A program made the position numbers and the translations under genes. DNA of 51,307 bases from NCBI GenBank assembly GCA_019113825.1, contig DXGR01000128.1, forward strand, positions 1 to 51,307. The letters are read 5' to 3'. Shown here in pieces: positions 26,074-35,519 of this stretch (position 1 is its first letter; the number at the start of each line of letters is the position of its first letter). This DNA is from Candidatus Stackebrandtia excrementipullorum (GTDB lineage: Bacteria > Actinomycetota > Actinomycetes > Mycobacteriales > Micromonosporaceae). Below the pieces are notes generated by a model. The model worked only from the letters and a program-made list of their open reading frames with translations. It did no database searches and was not told the origin of the DNA.

Positions 26074-26853
26074 ATGATCGAGCTGAAGACCGCCAACGAG
26101 ATCGAACGCATGCAACCGGCAGGCCGACTCGTGGCCGCCATCCTGACCGAGTTGACCGCTGTAGCCGATGTGGGCGTCAACCTTCTGGATCTGGAACATC
26201 GCGCCCGTGAGCTCGTTCGTGACAACAACGCAACCTCCTGCTACTGGGACTATGCCCCGTCCTTTGGCAACGGTCCGTTCCGCAACGTCGTCTGCACCTC
26301 CGTCAACGACGCCGTACTTCACGGGCTCCCGCACGACTACGTCCTCGCGGACGGCGACCTTCTCAGTCTCGACCTGGCCGTCGAGGTCGACGGTTGGGTG
26401 GCGGACTCGGCCGTGAGCGTGATCGTCGGAGAACCGCGTCCGGCCGACGTCAAACTCATCGGCGCCACCAGGGTGGCGCTGGAAGCGGGCATCGCCGCGG
26501 CCACAGTCGGCAACCGCATCGGCGACATCTCGGCGGCCATCGGGCGGGTCGCCGCCGACTACGGTTATCGCCCCAACACGCGGTACGGCGGACACGGTGT
26601 CGGACGCACCATGCACGAAGACCCCAGCGTCCCCAACAACGGAACCGCGGGCCGCGGTTTCCCCCTCCGGCCTGGCCTGGTCATTGCGATCGAACCCTGG
26701 TTCTTGACCGGCGGCGACCGGATTCGTCACGACCGTGACGGCTGGACCATTCGATCTGCCGACGGATCCCGCGGAGCCCACAGTGAACACACTGTGGCCG
26801 TGACAGAGGACGGCCCGCGGGTGCTGACCCGCCGGGACTCCGAATACCCGTGA
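26074..26853 (+). CDS. map: Type I methionine aminopeptidase
   Basis: 259 residues. It removes the initiator methionine from new proteins. All five metal ligands are visible: Asp100 (LSLDLAV), Asp111 (VADSAV), His174 (GGHGVG), Glu207 (AIEPWF) and Glu238 (SEHT); the substrate-contacting His83 is in VLHGLPH. It lacks the N-terminal SH3-binding zinc extension of mycobacterial MapB. The neighbouring XRE gene and shared operator suggest it is a regulated second MetAP, not the constitutive one of the ribosomal-protein operon. ATG at 26074 is chosen; a TTG at 26059 inside the operator is unlikely. Confidence 0.92.
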   Translation: MIELKTANEIERMQPAGRLVAAILTELTAVADVGVNLLDLEHRARELVRDNNATSCYWDYAPSFGNGPFRNVVCTSVNDAVLHGLPHDYVLADGDLLSLDLAVEVDGWVADSAVSVIVGEPRPADVKLIGATRVALEAGIAAATVGNRIGDISAAIGRVAADYGYRPNTRYGGHGVGRTMHEDPSVPNNGTAGRGFPLRPGLVIAIEPWFLTGGDRIRHDRDGWTIRSADGSRGAHSEHTVAVTEDGPRVLTRRDSEYP

Positions 26854-27024
26854 AGCGAGTAGCCGCATCCTGCGGTCGAGGTCCATGAAGGCCGAAGCCG
26901 CGTTCATCCCCCGAACCGCCGACGCGACGGCGGGGTTAGGCGAAGCGCATTTCAACCTGTTACCGCCCGATGTGGCCGTTGAACGGTTTACCGTGATGTT
27001 CGGAGTCCGTCGATCGGGGGAACG

Positions 27025-28482
27025 ATGAGCACGTCCGCCAATGGTCAAACCGGTCACAGCCACCGGCTGGCGATCATGTCCGCCACGGGTGCTGCGGTGG
27101 GGGGTTTCCTGTTCGGATACGACACCTCCGTGATCAACGGAGCCGTCGGTGCCATCGAAGAGGAGTTCGGCATCGGCGCCGTCGCTTTGGGGCTGGTCGT
27201 CTCCTCGGCCTTGTTGGGAGCGATGGTCGGAGCATGGTTTGCCGGACCGTTGTCGAACCGGCTGGGCCGCATCAAGGTCATGATCATCGCCGCGGTCCTC
27301 TTCTTCCTCAGCGCCGTCGGTGCCGGCCTCGCGTTTCACCCCGTCGATTTGACGATATGGCGAGTCGTCGGCGGCCTGGGAGTGGGAATGGCCTCCGTTA
27401 TCGCCCCCTCCTACATCGCCGAGGTCGCACCGGCGCATCTTCGTGGCCGTCTCGGGTCGCTGCAGCAACTCGCGATCGTGACCGGGATCTTCGCGGCGTT
27501 GCTGGTCGACTATGTCATCGCATTGGCGGCGGGCGGCGCGGGTGAGGAGACACCCTGGGGTGGCACCGCGTGGCGTTGGATGTTCGCCTCCTGCGCGGTT
27601 CCCGCGGTGGTGTACGCGCTGGTGGCGATCAAGATCCCCGAGTCGCCGCGGTACCTCGTGGCCAAGGGCCAGGTGCGCAAGGCGACCAAGAACCTGCAGA
27701 ACCTCATCGGCGGCAATGTGGATGCTCGCATCGACGAGATCCAACGGTCCCTGAAAAGCGACAAGCCCGTTCGTCTCAGGGATGTGAAGGGGCCTTTCCT
27801 CGGGTTGATGCCGATCGTGTGGGTCGGCATTCTGCTGTCGGTGTTTCAACAGTTCGTCGGCATCAACGTGATCTTCTACTACTCGTCGGTGCTGTGGTCG
27901 TCGGTCGGTTTCAGTTCCGAAGACTCCATGCTGATCACGGTCATCACCTCGGTCACCAACATCGTCACCACGCTCGTCGCGATCGGGCTGATCGACAAGG
28001 TGGGCCGCAAACCGCTGCTCATGGTCGGTGCCGCTGCGATGACCGTCAGCCTGGGAACCATGGCGGTACTGTTCGCCTCCGCGCCGCTCGTTGAGGCCGC
28101 CGACGGCAGCATGCAACCGGCGTTGCAGGGGGCGGCAGGGCCGATCGCTCTGATCGCCGCAAACGTGTTCGTATTCGGGTACGGGGCGTCCTGGGGACCG
28201 GTCGTGTGGGTGCTGTTGGGTGAGATGTTCGGAAACCGGATCCGTGCATCGGCGTTGGCGATCGCCGCGGCCGCTCAGTGGCTCGCCAACTGGATCATTT
28301 CGACGACGTTCCCCGGTCTGGCCGAGATCGGCCTCGGGTTGGCGTACGGGTTGTACGCGATGTTCGCGCTATTGGCGTTCGTGTTCGTGTGGCGGGTGGT
28401 CCGCGAGACCAAGGGCCGCGAGCTGGAGGATATGGACCGGCTGATGGACTCGAAGACCACGCGGGCGGAGCGCGGACGGTGA
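27025..28482 (+). CDS. MFS sugar permease (glucose/xylose-type proton symporter)
   Basis: 485 residues, twelve membrane helices. Sugar-porter signatures are FGYDTSVINGA (helix 1), GPLSNRLGRIKVM (loop 2-3), PSYIAEVAPAHLRGRLGSLQQL (PS00217-like), IPESPRYLV, QQFVGINVIFYYSSVLW (helix 7 sugar site), DKVGRKPLL and RETKGRELEDMD at the C-terminus. It resembles Streptomyces GlcP. GGGGGA lies 3 nt before the ATG. It is followed by a 19-bp terminator hairpin. The 170-bp gap upstream holds a possible -10 (TACCGT near 26990) and no gene. Confidence 0.93.
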   Translation: MSTSANGQTGHSHRLAIMSATGAAVGGFLFGYDTSVINGAVGAIEEEFGIGAVALGLVVSSALLGAMVGAWFAGPLSNRLGRIKVMIIAAVLFFLSAVGAGLAFHPVDLTIWRVVGGLGVGMASVIAPSYIAEVAPAHLRGRLGSLQQLAIVTGIFAALLVDYVIALAAGGAGEETPWGGTAWRWMFASCAVPAVVYALVAIKIPESPRYLVAKGQVRKATKNLQNLIGGNVDARIDEIQRSLKSDKPVRLRDVKGPFLGLMPIVWVGILLSVFQQFVGINVIFYYSSVLWSSVGFSSEDSMLITVITSVTNIVTTLVAIGLIDKVGRKPLLMVGAAAMTVSLGTMAVLFASAPLVEAADGSMQPALQGAAGPIALIAANVFVFGYGASWGPVVWVLLGEMFGNRIRASALAIAAAAQWLANWIISTTFPGLAEIGLGLAYGLYAMFALLAFVFVWRVVRETKGRELEDMDRLMDSKTTRAERGR

Positions 28483-28483
28483 A

Positions 28484-28529
28484 ACCACGACGGGCGGGTA
28501 CCGGTGTGTCGGTACCCGCCCGTCGTGGT
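28484..28529. terminator. Bidirectional terminator between the sugar permease and ABC permease genes
   Basis: Perfect 19-bp stem ACCACGACGGGCGGGTACC with an 8-nt loop, between two converging genes. Confidence 0.85.
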
Positions 28530-28540
28530 GCGTGGATTCC

Positions 28541-31087
28541 CTAATCGTGTGAGATCGCGTTCAACACGTTGAGCTTGTTCGCGCGAAACGCCGGTATCAG
28601 GGCGGCGAGGGCGCCGATGATCACAGCGGCGACGAGGTAGCCGATCATGGTGCCCCACGGCATGGCCAACACGTCGAGGAACTCGTCTTTCAGTATCTGC
28701 TGGGCCGCGATGCCCAGGCCGGACCCGATGGCCAGACCGAGAATCGCGCCGAACAGCGAGATGACGATCGACTCCACGACCACCATGCCGGTCACCTGGC
28801 CGCGGCTCATACCGACGGCACGGAGCAGTCCCAGTTCGCGGGTTCGTTCCAGCACCGACAGAGTCAGCGTGTTGACGACACCGATGACGGCGATCAACAT
28901 CGCCACACCCAACAGGATCTGCACGACCATGAGCATGACGTCGAAGATCACGCCCAACTGGTCGGTCAGGATGCCGATGTCGGCGGCGGCGACCTCGGGG
29001 TTGTCGGCGAAGATCTCGTTGATCTCTTCGATGACGGCCTGTTTGTCGGCCCCTTCGGTCAACTGCACGTATGCCTGAGACGGGTGCGGGAGACCGAAGT
29101 TCTCCGACTGTTCGGCCGAGGCGATCAGGCCGGTGTTGTCCTGCGAGGATTCGATCACCGCGGTGATGGTGAGCTGTTGGGTGTCTCCCTTGGAGAAGGC
29201 CACCGCCACGGTGTCGCCGACCTCGAGGTCATGCCGGTCGGCGAACCCCTCGTACACGATGAGGTCGTCGGCACCGAAGTTCGTGACGTCCCCGTCTTCG
29301 ACGGTCTCCCCGGTCATGTCGAACAGGGCGGCGGCGTCGTCGGTGGCCTGGAGGAAGGTTTTTCGACCGTCGACGGTGACCTCGTCGAGGTACATGGCCG
29401 AGACCTTTTCCACCTCCGGCATGTCTCGGACCTCGTCGGTCAGAGCGGCGTCGAAGGTCGGGACCGTCATGCTGGTCTGGGTGCCGGCGATGAGAACGTC
29501 CGCTGACATCGAGTTTTCGAAGTACTTCGAAATGCTCGCCTGCGCCGAGGAGAACAACACACCCACGGCGGTGACCAGGGTGATGCCGATCATCAGAGCC
29601 GAGGCCGTGATCGCCGTACGACGCGGGTTCCGCGACGAATTGCGGCGCCCCAGCTTGCCCGGCATCGACCACGACATGATCGCGCCGATGAACGACACCA
29701 GCGGCTTGGCCAGCACCGGGGTGAAGATGATCGCTCCGATGAACAGAACCGCCAACGCCCCGAAAGTGCCCAGGACCCTGTTGTCGCCGTCCTCTCCGAA
29801 GGTGCCGGTGAAGCCCAGCACCAAACCGACCCCACCCAGCGCCAGCAGCAGACCGCCGATGACGGCGAACCAGGTGACCGGTCGGGCGGTGCTGGAGGCT
29901 TCCCGCAACGCGGCGATCGGAGCCACGCGTGAGGCGTTAACGGCGGGCAGCAGCGCGGCGAGCATGGTGACGCCGACCCCGACGGCGATGGCCGCGATGA
30001 TCGCCGAAACCGGCACGGACAGCTCCGCCGTCATGGCGTCGGCCGTGGTACTGGACAGTGCGACCGTACCGCCGTAACCGATGGCGATGCCCAAGCCCAA
30101 CCCGACCACACCCGACAGGATCCCGATGAGGAGCGCCTCGATGAGAACGGAGAACGTGATCTGGCCGCGGCCGGCCCCCAACGCTCGAAACAGGGCGAGT
30201 TCGCGGGTGCGTTGCGCGACGATGATCGAGAACGTGTTGATGATGAGGAAGACGCTCACGATCAACGCAACCGCCCCGAAGCCCAGCAACAGGTAGTTGA
30301 AGAACGACAACAGTTCGGCGAACATCTCGGTCTGCTCGGCGGCGAGGTCTTCACCGGTCTCGACGATGTACTCGTCGCCCAGTTGTGCAGCGATCGTGTC
30401 ACGCAGTCCGGACATGTCGACGCCGTCGGCGGCTTTCACGTCGATCGTGGTGAAGGAGTCGGGAACGTCCATCAGGTTGGCACGTGCGGCGTCCAACGTG
30501 AACGCGATGGTCTGTTCACCCGATATCGAGTCTCGTCCGCCGGAGTACCCGAACACTCCCACGATCTCGTACTCGGCGACCTCCGGGTTGATCGTGATGA
30601 GCGGCACGTTGTCGCCCAGTTGGTACCCGGTGGCGCTGAGCATCGCGGCGTTGACCGCGATCTCGTCGTCGGCCTGCGGTGCACGGCCGTCCCGCATTTC
30701 CAGCGGTTCCTCTTCACCGGGCCAGTTGGTGCCGATCACCGGACTGAAGTTCGGAACGACCTTCCCGTTCTTCCCGACGATGCGCACGATGCCGGTGCCG
30801 TCTTCGACCAGACCGGTGGCTTCGGCGACGCCGTCGATGTCGGCGATCTTGTCGACCACGTCGGCATCGATGGGCGCGGGTCCACCGAACACATTCTGCT
30901 CGGCCGGTTGCACCTGAACGTCGACCGACTCGTACACCGACGTGAACATCGACTCGACGGTCTTACCCAGCGACGAGTTGAGAACCAGCGCCCCGGAAAT
31001 GAACGTGACGCCGAGGATGACCGCGATGCCCGACAGCAGAAGGCGGGCCTTACGGGACAGGAGACTCTTGAAGGTTGCGCGCAGCAT
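28541..31087 (-). CDS. ABC transporter permease with two FtsX-like domains
   Basis: 848 residues. The N-terminal helix ARLLLSGIAVILGVTFISGALVL is followed by a large extracytoplasmic MacB-type domain (about 45-250), a first FtsX three-helix block (about 265-400), two more helices, a second periplasmic domain (about 520-710) and a second FtsX block (about 720-848), ending in FRANKLNVLNAISHD. Such permeases work with a dedicated ATPase either in efflux of lipids or peptides or as mechanotransmitters. Its ATG overlaps the TAA of the ATPase gene by one base (TAATG). The two-component system upstream suggests an envelope-stress or antibiotic-sensing role (inference). Confidence 0.92.
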   Translation of the reverse strand: MLRATFKSLLSRKARLLLSGIAVILGVTFISGALVLNSSLGKTVESMFTSVYESVDVQVQPAEQNVFGGPAPIDADVVDKIADIDGVAEATGLVEDGTGIVRIVGKNGKVVPNFSPVIGTNWPGEEEPLEMRDGRAPQADDEIAVNAAMLSATGYQLGDNVPLITINPEVAEYEIVGVFGYSGGRDSISGEQTIAFTLDAARANLMDVPDSFTTIDVKAADGVDMSGLRDTIAAQLGDEYIVETGEDLAAEQTEMFAELLSFFNYLLLGFGAVALIVSVFLIINTFSIIVAQRTRELALFRALGAGRGQITFSVLIEALLIGILSGVVGLGLGIAIGYGGTVALSSTTADAMTAELSVPVSAIIAAIAVGVGVTMLAALLPAVNASRVAPIAALREASSTARPVTWFAVIGGLLLALGGVGLVLGFTGTFGEDGDNRVLGTFGALAVLFIGAIIFTPVLAKPLVSFIGAIMSWSMPGKLGRRNSSRNPRRTAITASALMIGITLVTAVGVLFSSAQASISKYFENSMSADVLIAGTQTSMTVPTFDAALTDEVRDMPEVEKVSAMYLDEVTVDGRKTFLQATDDAAALFDMTGETVEDGDVTNFGADDLIVYEGFADRHDLEVGDTVAVAFSKGDTQQLTITAVIESSQDNTGLIASAEQSENFGLPHPSQAYVQLTEGADKQAVIEEINEIFADNPEVAAADIGILTDQLGVIFDVMLMVVQILLGVAMLIAVIGVVNTLTLSVLERTRELGLLRAVGMSRGQVTGMVVVESIVISLFGAILGLAIGSGLGIAAQQILKDEFLDVLAMPWGTMIGYLVAAVIIGALAALIPAFRANKLNVLNAISHD

Positions 31088-31860
31088 TACCGGCGCTCCT
31101 CGTTCTTGGCGGAGCCCACGATCTCATCGAAGCGTTTGAGCTCGTCGAGCACCCGGTCTGCGGTCGGGTCGAACATCTCGTCGACGACCTGACCGTCGGC
31201 CAGGAACAGGACACGGTCGGCGTAGGAGGCGGCGACCGGGTCGTGTGTGACCATGACGATGGTCTGCCCGAATTCGTCGACCGACCGCCGAAGGAACTTG
31301 AGGACCTCGGTACCCGACTTCGAGTCGAGGTTTCCGGTGGGTTCATCGGCGAAGATGACCTCGGGGCGCTGAACGAGGGCTCGGGCGCACGCGACGCGCT
31401 GTTGCTGCCCTCCCGACAGTTCGGTGGGTTTGTGGTGCAACCGGTCGCGCAGGCCCACGGTCTCGACGACCTGGTCGAACCACGCGCGGTCCGGTTTGCG
31501 CTTGCCGATCGACAGCGGCAGCAGGATGTTCTCTTCCGCGGTCAGGGTCGGCAGAAGGTTGAACTGTTGGAAGATGAACCCGACCTTGTCGCGGCGGAGT
31601 TTCGTGAGTCCACGGTCCGACAGTCCGGTGACCCGAGTTTCTCCAATGTGAATTTCGCCCCGGTTGGTGAAGTCAAGGCCGGCCAGACAGTGCATGAGTG
31701 TGGACTTCCCCGAGCCCGACGGTCCCATGATGGCGGTGAACTGACCGGCGACAAACTCGACGGTAACACCGTGCAACGCGATGACCTGAGCCTCTCCGGT
31801 GCCGTAAACCTTCCAAACGTCCGCGGCTTTCGCCGCGGAGGCGCGGGTTGCTGTGGTCAC
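31087..31860 (-). CDS. ABC transporter ATP-binding protein (LolD/MacB type)
   Basis: 257 residues. Walker A is GPSGSGKST (46-54), the signature LSGGQQQR and Walker B VIFADEPTGNLDS. QFNLLPTLTAEENILLPL gives the Q-loop and is typical of the LolD/MacB/BceA group. The last 35 residues (ADRVLDELKRFDEIVGSAKNEERR) form a tail. It starts with GTG; AGGGAAG lies 6 nt upstream. It is translationally coupled to the FtsX permease. A TACGGT box at 31912-31917 on the minus strand could be its -10 with a leader of about 45 nt. Confidence 0.93.
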   Translation of the reverse strand: MTTATRASAAKAADVWKVYGTGEAQVIALHGVTVEFVAGQFTAIMGPSGSGKSTLMHCLAGLDFTNRGEIHIGETRVTGLSDRGLTKLRRDKVGFIFQQFNLLPTLTAEENILLPLSIGKRKPDRAWFDQVVETVGLRDRLHHKPTELSGGQQQRVACARALVQRPEVIFADEPTGNLDSKSGTEVLKFLRRSVDEFGQTIVMVTHDPVAASYADRVLFLADGQVVDEMFDPTADRVLDELKRFDEIVGSAKNEERR

Positions 31861-32036
31861 GTGTCTTCCCTTTCAACGGTCTGTTGACACTTTCGTGAGT
31901 TGCTGTTGTTAACCGTATGGGCGGACACGGTCTCCGCCGTCGTGCGTCGGCACGATATTCGTCGGTTACCAACGTCCTGAGCGCGGAGGGCGGTCACCGC
32001 CGAAGGAGGACCGGTGCTCGACACGGAGGAGGAAAC

Positions 32037-32060
32037 GTCTCTACTTCTTAAGGAGTAGAC
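32037..32060 (-). terminator. Possible weak terminator after the response regulator
   Basis: On the minus strand GTCTACT...AGTAGA(ga)C forms a 7-bp stem with a 2-nt bulge and is followed by GTTTCC. Located 17-40 bp after the regulator stop. If real, the ABC genes need their own promoter. Confidence 0.3.
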
Positions 32061-32076
32061 AACGTCGTTCGGCGGG

Positions 32077-32757
32077 TTACCGGCTCGGCTTGACCAGGCC
32101 GCTTTCGTATGCCAGAACCACGGCCTGCACCCTGTCGCGCAGCCCCAACTTCGTGAGGACGTGCCCGACATGAGTTTTCACGGTCGTTTCGCTGACCGTC
32201 AGCTCTTTGGCGATTTCGGCGTTGGACATTCCGCGCGCGACCAACATCAACACCTCTCGCTCACGGTCGGTGAGGACTTCGATGCTGGTGGGCGTGTCGC
32301 CGGCCGGGTCGGGCAGGCGGTCGACGAACTTTTCGAGGAGCCGGCGCAGGATTCTGGGCGCTACGACGGCTTCACCTGCGGCGACCGACCGGATTGCCGA
32401 GACGAGGTCGTCGGCGGGCACGTCTTTGGCGAGGAAGCCGCTGGCGCCGGCGCGTAGTGCCCCCACGATGTACTCGTCGAGGTCGAATGTGGTCAAAATG
32501 AGGACCTTGACGGGGAGTTTCGCGTCCACGATCGCCTTGGTGGCGGCGACACCGTCCATCCGGGGCATGCGGATGTCCATGAGGATGACGTCGGGTAGTA
32601 GGCGTCGTGCCAGGTCGACGGCTTCGATGCCGTCACCGGCCTCGGATACGACGTCGATGTCGGACTCGGCGCCCAACACCATACGGAAACCGGTACGCAG
32701 CAGCGGCTGGTCGTCAACCAGCATTACTTTTATGGGTCGATCTCCGCTGTCGCTCAA
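32077..32757 (-). CDS. NarL/LuxR-family response regulator
   Basis: 226 residues. The receiver domain (about 9-125) has the acidic pair in VDDQ, phospho-acceptor Asp61 in LMDIRMP, Thr in ILTTF and Lys in LAKDVPADD. The LuxR helix-turn-helix is at about 160-222 (LTDREREVLMLVARGMSNAEIAKELTVSE). It is encoded directly after its kinase. The TTG start at 32757 overlaps the kinase stop as TTGA, and GGAGG lies about 6 nt before it. This start is inferred, since no ATG or GTG is available before the conserved region. Likely target: the downstream ABC transporter operon. Confidence 0.92.
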   Translation of the reverse strand: MSDSGDRPIKVMLVDDQPLLRTGFRMVLGAESDIDVVSEAGDGIEAVDLARRLLPDVILMDIRMPRMDGVAATKAIVDAKLPVKVLILTTFDLDEYIVGALRAGASGFLAKDVPADDLVSAIRSVAAGEAVVAPRILRRLLEKFVDRLPDPAGDTPTSIEVLTDREREVLMLVARGMSNAEIAKELTVSETTVKTHVGHVLTKLGLRDRVQAVVLAYESGLVKPSR

Positions 32758-34013
32758 TGGTCGCCTCCGGTTTCAGTGCCCAACGGGACAGTGGAATTAT
32801 CGACGGGAATCATTGCGTGCACTCGGAATCCGCCGCCGGGACGCGGCCCTGTGCGTAGGGTGCCACCGTACAGGGCCACACGTTCACGCATTCCGACCAG
32901 TCCGTGGCCCACGCGGCCGATCGTGGTCGTTGTGGCGCGCGGCCCGACACCGGTGTCGGCGACCTCGAGTTCGAGGGTTTCGTGGCCGTAGGTGATGCGT
33001 ACACCCGCGCGCGCCGGACCGGCGTGCTTGAGTGTGTTCGTGAGTCCTTCTTGGACTATTCGGTAGACGGTGAGCGCGATGCCCGGGTCGAGGTCGTGCG
33101 GTTCGCCCTCCACGACCAGATTGACCGCGAGACCCGCGTCTCGGATCTGCGCCACGAGCGCGTGCACGGCATCCAGCCCCGGCTGTGGCGCAAGATCGTC
33201 GTCGTCCTCCGCCTCGTCACTGGACCGCAGCACGTCCAACAGCCGCCGCATCTCACGAAGCGTGGTGCGGCCGGTGGTTTCGATGGTGGCCAGTGTCTCG
33301 TCGGCCTTGTCGGGGTCCTTGGTCAGGACACGGCGTGCTCCGGTGGCCAGGACACCCATCACCGAAATGTGGTGAGCCACGACGTCGTGCAGTTCGCGGG
33401 CTATTCGCCGACGCTCATCGTTGATGGCCTGCCGCACCATGGTGGCCTGGTTCTCCTCGGCGACACGGGCCCGATTGCTCATTTCGGTGAACCGGTTGCG
33501 ACGTGAGTGCACCATCCGACCGATCGCGAACAGGACAAGGGCCGAGATGTAGTTGAAGATCAATGCGGCTTCGGCGCTCATCCCGAGCTCGTCGGCGGGG
33601 ATCACCGACACGATCAACACCGAAATACTGCCCCACAGTAGGACTGATGCGGCCACGGCCTGCCGGAACGAAAAGTGAGCGGCGGCGGTGTATGCGAGGA
33701 CGAGAATCGTGTAGTTCAATCCCATCCACAGCAGCGGAAACAGAATCGCCACGAGCATCAGCGCCGCCGTGGCGGCGATGGCCCCCCACGGGAAGAGCCG
33801 CCGTACGGCTATGGGCGCCAGTCCCGCGGTCATCCACAGCACCGACTCCGGTTGCATCGAGGGAAAGGCCTCGTCGGTGGCGGAAAGGACGAGCTGGAGG
33901 CCCATGATCACTATAAAAAGGACGGCCAAAAGGCTGTCGGAGAGCACCACGTGCCGCGCGAACCAACCGGTAAATCGGTTGCCGCCGGTGGGACGAGGCG
34001 CACTGCTGATCAC
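32754..34013 (-). CDS. Sensor histidine kinase, HisKA_3 (NarL-type) family
   Basis: 419 residues. Five or six membrane helices in the first 165 residues have only short loops, so the sensor is probably intramembrane. A dimerisation helix with phospho-acceptor His209 (RELHDVVAHHISVMG) follows, then an HATPase domain with N-box GLTNTLKHAG and DTGVG / GHGLVGMRERV. Such kinases with little extracytoplasmic sensing part often watch the membrane or a partner transporter. It starts with GTG at 34013, with a TAACTT box 6 nt upstream, so a leaderless mRNA is likely. It is coupled by a four-base overlap to the response regulator. Confidence 0.92.
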   Translation of the reverse strand: MISSAPRPTGGNRFTGWFARHVVLSDSLLAVLFIVIMGLQLVLSATDEAFPSMQPESVLWMTAGLAPIAVRRLFPWGAIAATAALMLVAILFPLLWMGLNYTILVLAYTAAAHFSFRQAVAASVLLWGSISVLIVSVIPADELGMSAEAALIFNYISALVLFAIGRMVHSRRNRFTEMSNRARVAEENQATMVRQAINDERRRIARELHDVVAHHISVMGVLATGARRVLTKDPDKADETLATIETTGRTTLREMRRLLDVLRSSDEAEDDDDLAPQPGLDAVHALVAQIRDAGLAVNLVVEGEPHDLDPGIALTVYRIVQEGLTNTLKHAGPARAGVRITYGHETLELEVADTGVGPRATTTTIGRVGHGLVGMRERVALYGGTLRTGPRPGGGFRVHAMIPVDNSTVPLGTETGGDH

Positions 34014-34019
34014 TCCACG

Positions 34020-34025
34020 AAGTTA
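34020..34025 (-). promoter_or_regulatory. -10 box for leaderless kinase/regulator mRNA
   Basis: TAACTT on the minus strand, 6 nt before the GTG start. A small hairpin with AACCCC/GGGGTT arms lies just upstream. Confidence 0.4.
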
Positions 34026-34103
34026 ACCCCTGATCACGGGGGTTTTCTCCGCGTGCCGGTGGATCTGTGACTCATCCTTAAGTCGGACGAAACGCCTTGG
34101 CGA

Positions 34104-35309
34104 TCATGCCGCGGGGAGCCGGTCGTCGGGTGGGCCGCTGCGTCGGCCGAAGTGGTGCTGAAACAGGCTGAGCACATCGTCGTTGACGAGGGCGTCGGAG
34201 TCGGGGTGTTTCAGTATGTACTCACACACGCGACACCACGCATGACCGGCCGCTTTGGCGACCATCGCCGAACCGGTGCCGGCCGCTGCGGCAACGACGA
34301 CGTTGGCCACCGGGATCAGCCGGGCCCCCAGCTTCGAGGTTTCTCGCGTGGCGAGTTTGGCCACCTGTTTACCCGACATTTTCACGATCGCCGAACTGGT
34401 GACGGTGGCCGCGCCTCCCGTCACCAGGACCGCCGCGGCCAACCGGGCCAACTGTTTCTTTTTGAAGGGGATCCCGTAGGCGGCGCTGATCCGCGCGAAC
34501 ATGCGGGTGAGGCTTCCGGTGACGAGTACGAGGTCGGCCAGGGGCACAGGCGTGGCCCCCGCTGCCGCCGAGGTCAACGTGAACCGGTTGACGATCCGGG
34601 ACGCCGCCCGTCTTTTACGCTCCATATCGAGCCGTTGGGCGGCCACCAGCGCCTCGTGCAGTTCTCGCGGTATCGCTTGAAACGTTGCTTCCAGCAGTGT
34701 GTTCAAACCGTGCTCCGGGTCGCCGAGCTCCGGATCGGCCACGGCGTTGACGAGGAAAACCGTTGAGGGCGGCGTGAGAGGAAGACTACGGTCGACAATG
34801 GATCGTGCGAGGTTCTTGGTGGCGGTGGTGGGTTTACCCGCGGGGGTTCGACGTACGCGGGTCAGGACCATCATCACCGGGACTCCCGAGGAGGCCAGCT
34901 TCTGGACGAGAGCGGCCTGGGCGTCCACGAAACGACTGGTCTGCGAGTTCTCGACGAACCACACCGCGTGGATCCGCTCGGACAGTGGCTTGCGGTCGTT
35001 GTCGGCGAAAACCTGGTCGATCTCGGACAGAAGGGTGTCTTGCCCCGCTCCCGTCTCGAAGCCGGGCGTGTCGTAGACACCGAGAGGTTCGGGCGCTCCG
35101 CCGTGATATTGGATGTGGGCGGTTACCGCATCGCCGGCGCCGGTGGCGGCGAGGTCTTTACCGAAGACGGCGTTGAGCAGCGTGCTTTTGCCCACGCCGG
35201 TGTTGCCGAAAACGGCGATGTTCACCGTCCCCAGCTCGTACCGCGCTTGAGCGACCTCCTCGCCGAAACGCCGGGTGATGCCGTCGAAGTCCGGGTTGCC
35301 CGTGGCCAT
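34104..35309 (-). CDS. Era/YcjF-like GTPase with C-terminal membrane-associated region
   Basis: 401 residues. The GTPase domain (about 25-215) has G1 GNTGVGKST at 35-43, a Thr-rich switch I, G3 DTPG at 80-83 and a G4-like LTRVRR in place of NKxD. The C-terminal half has alanine-rich hydrophobic segments (FTLTSAAAGATPVPLADLVLV, LARLAAAVLVTGGAATV, ANVVVAAAAGTGSAMVAKAAG) typical of the DUF697/YcjF group. The role is unknown; related proteins are linked to envelope stress or membrane remodelling. The ATG at 35309 has AAGGAGG 7 nt upstream; the open frame upstream of it is not coding. The G4 motif departs from consensus, so nucleotide specificity should not be assumed. Confidence 0.85.
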   Translation of the reverse strand: MATGNPDFDGITRRFGEEVAQARYELGTVNIAVFGNTGVGKSTLLNAVFGKDLAATGAGDAVTAHIQYHGGAPEPLGVYDTPGFETGAGQDTLLSEIDQVFADNDRKPLSERIHAVWFVENSQTSRFVDAQAALVQKLASSGVPVMMVLTRVRRTPAGKPTTATKNLARSIVDRSLPLTPPSTVFLVNAVADPELGDPEHGLNTLLEATFQAIPRELHEALVAAQRLDMERKRRAASRIVNRFTLTSAAAGATPVPLADLVLVTGSLTRMFARISAAYGIPFKKKQLARLAAAVLVTGGAATVTSSAIVKMSGKQVAKLATRETSKLGARLIPVANVVVAAAAGTGSAMVAKAAGHAWCRVCEYILKHPDSDALVNDDVLSLFQHHFGRRSGPPDDRLPAA

Positions 35310-35519
35310 GGTGAGCCCTCCTTGAAAGCGGTCGTGCGTTCCTCGTCCGTGGTGAGCGGTCGTCCGGGCGTGCATCGCCGGTGGCGAAACCTCGCGTGAA
35401 GGACCCGTCGACACGCCGCACGGTGGGCGCCGAACACGCGCAACGTGACCGCGGTGCAGACCCTCGGCGAGCCGACCTGCCATTGTATTGCGCCGCACCG
35501 AGATCGCCTCGAAGATGAG

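Noticed and set aside
26023-28116. 697-codon antisense frame across map and the sugar permease
   Set aside because: Shadow of both genes and passes through the operator region.
31884-31920. TTGACA on the plus strand near the ABC ATPase start
   Set aside because: No plus-strand gene follows and no matching -10 box.
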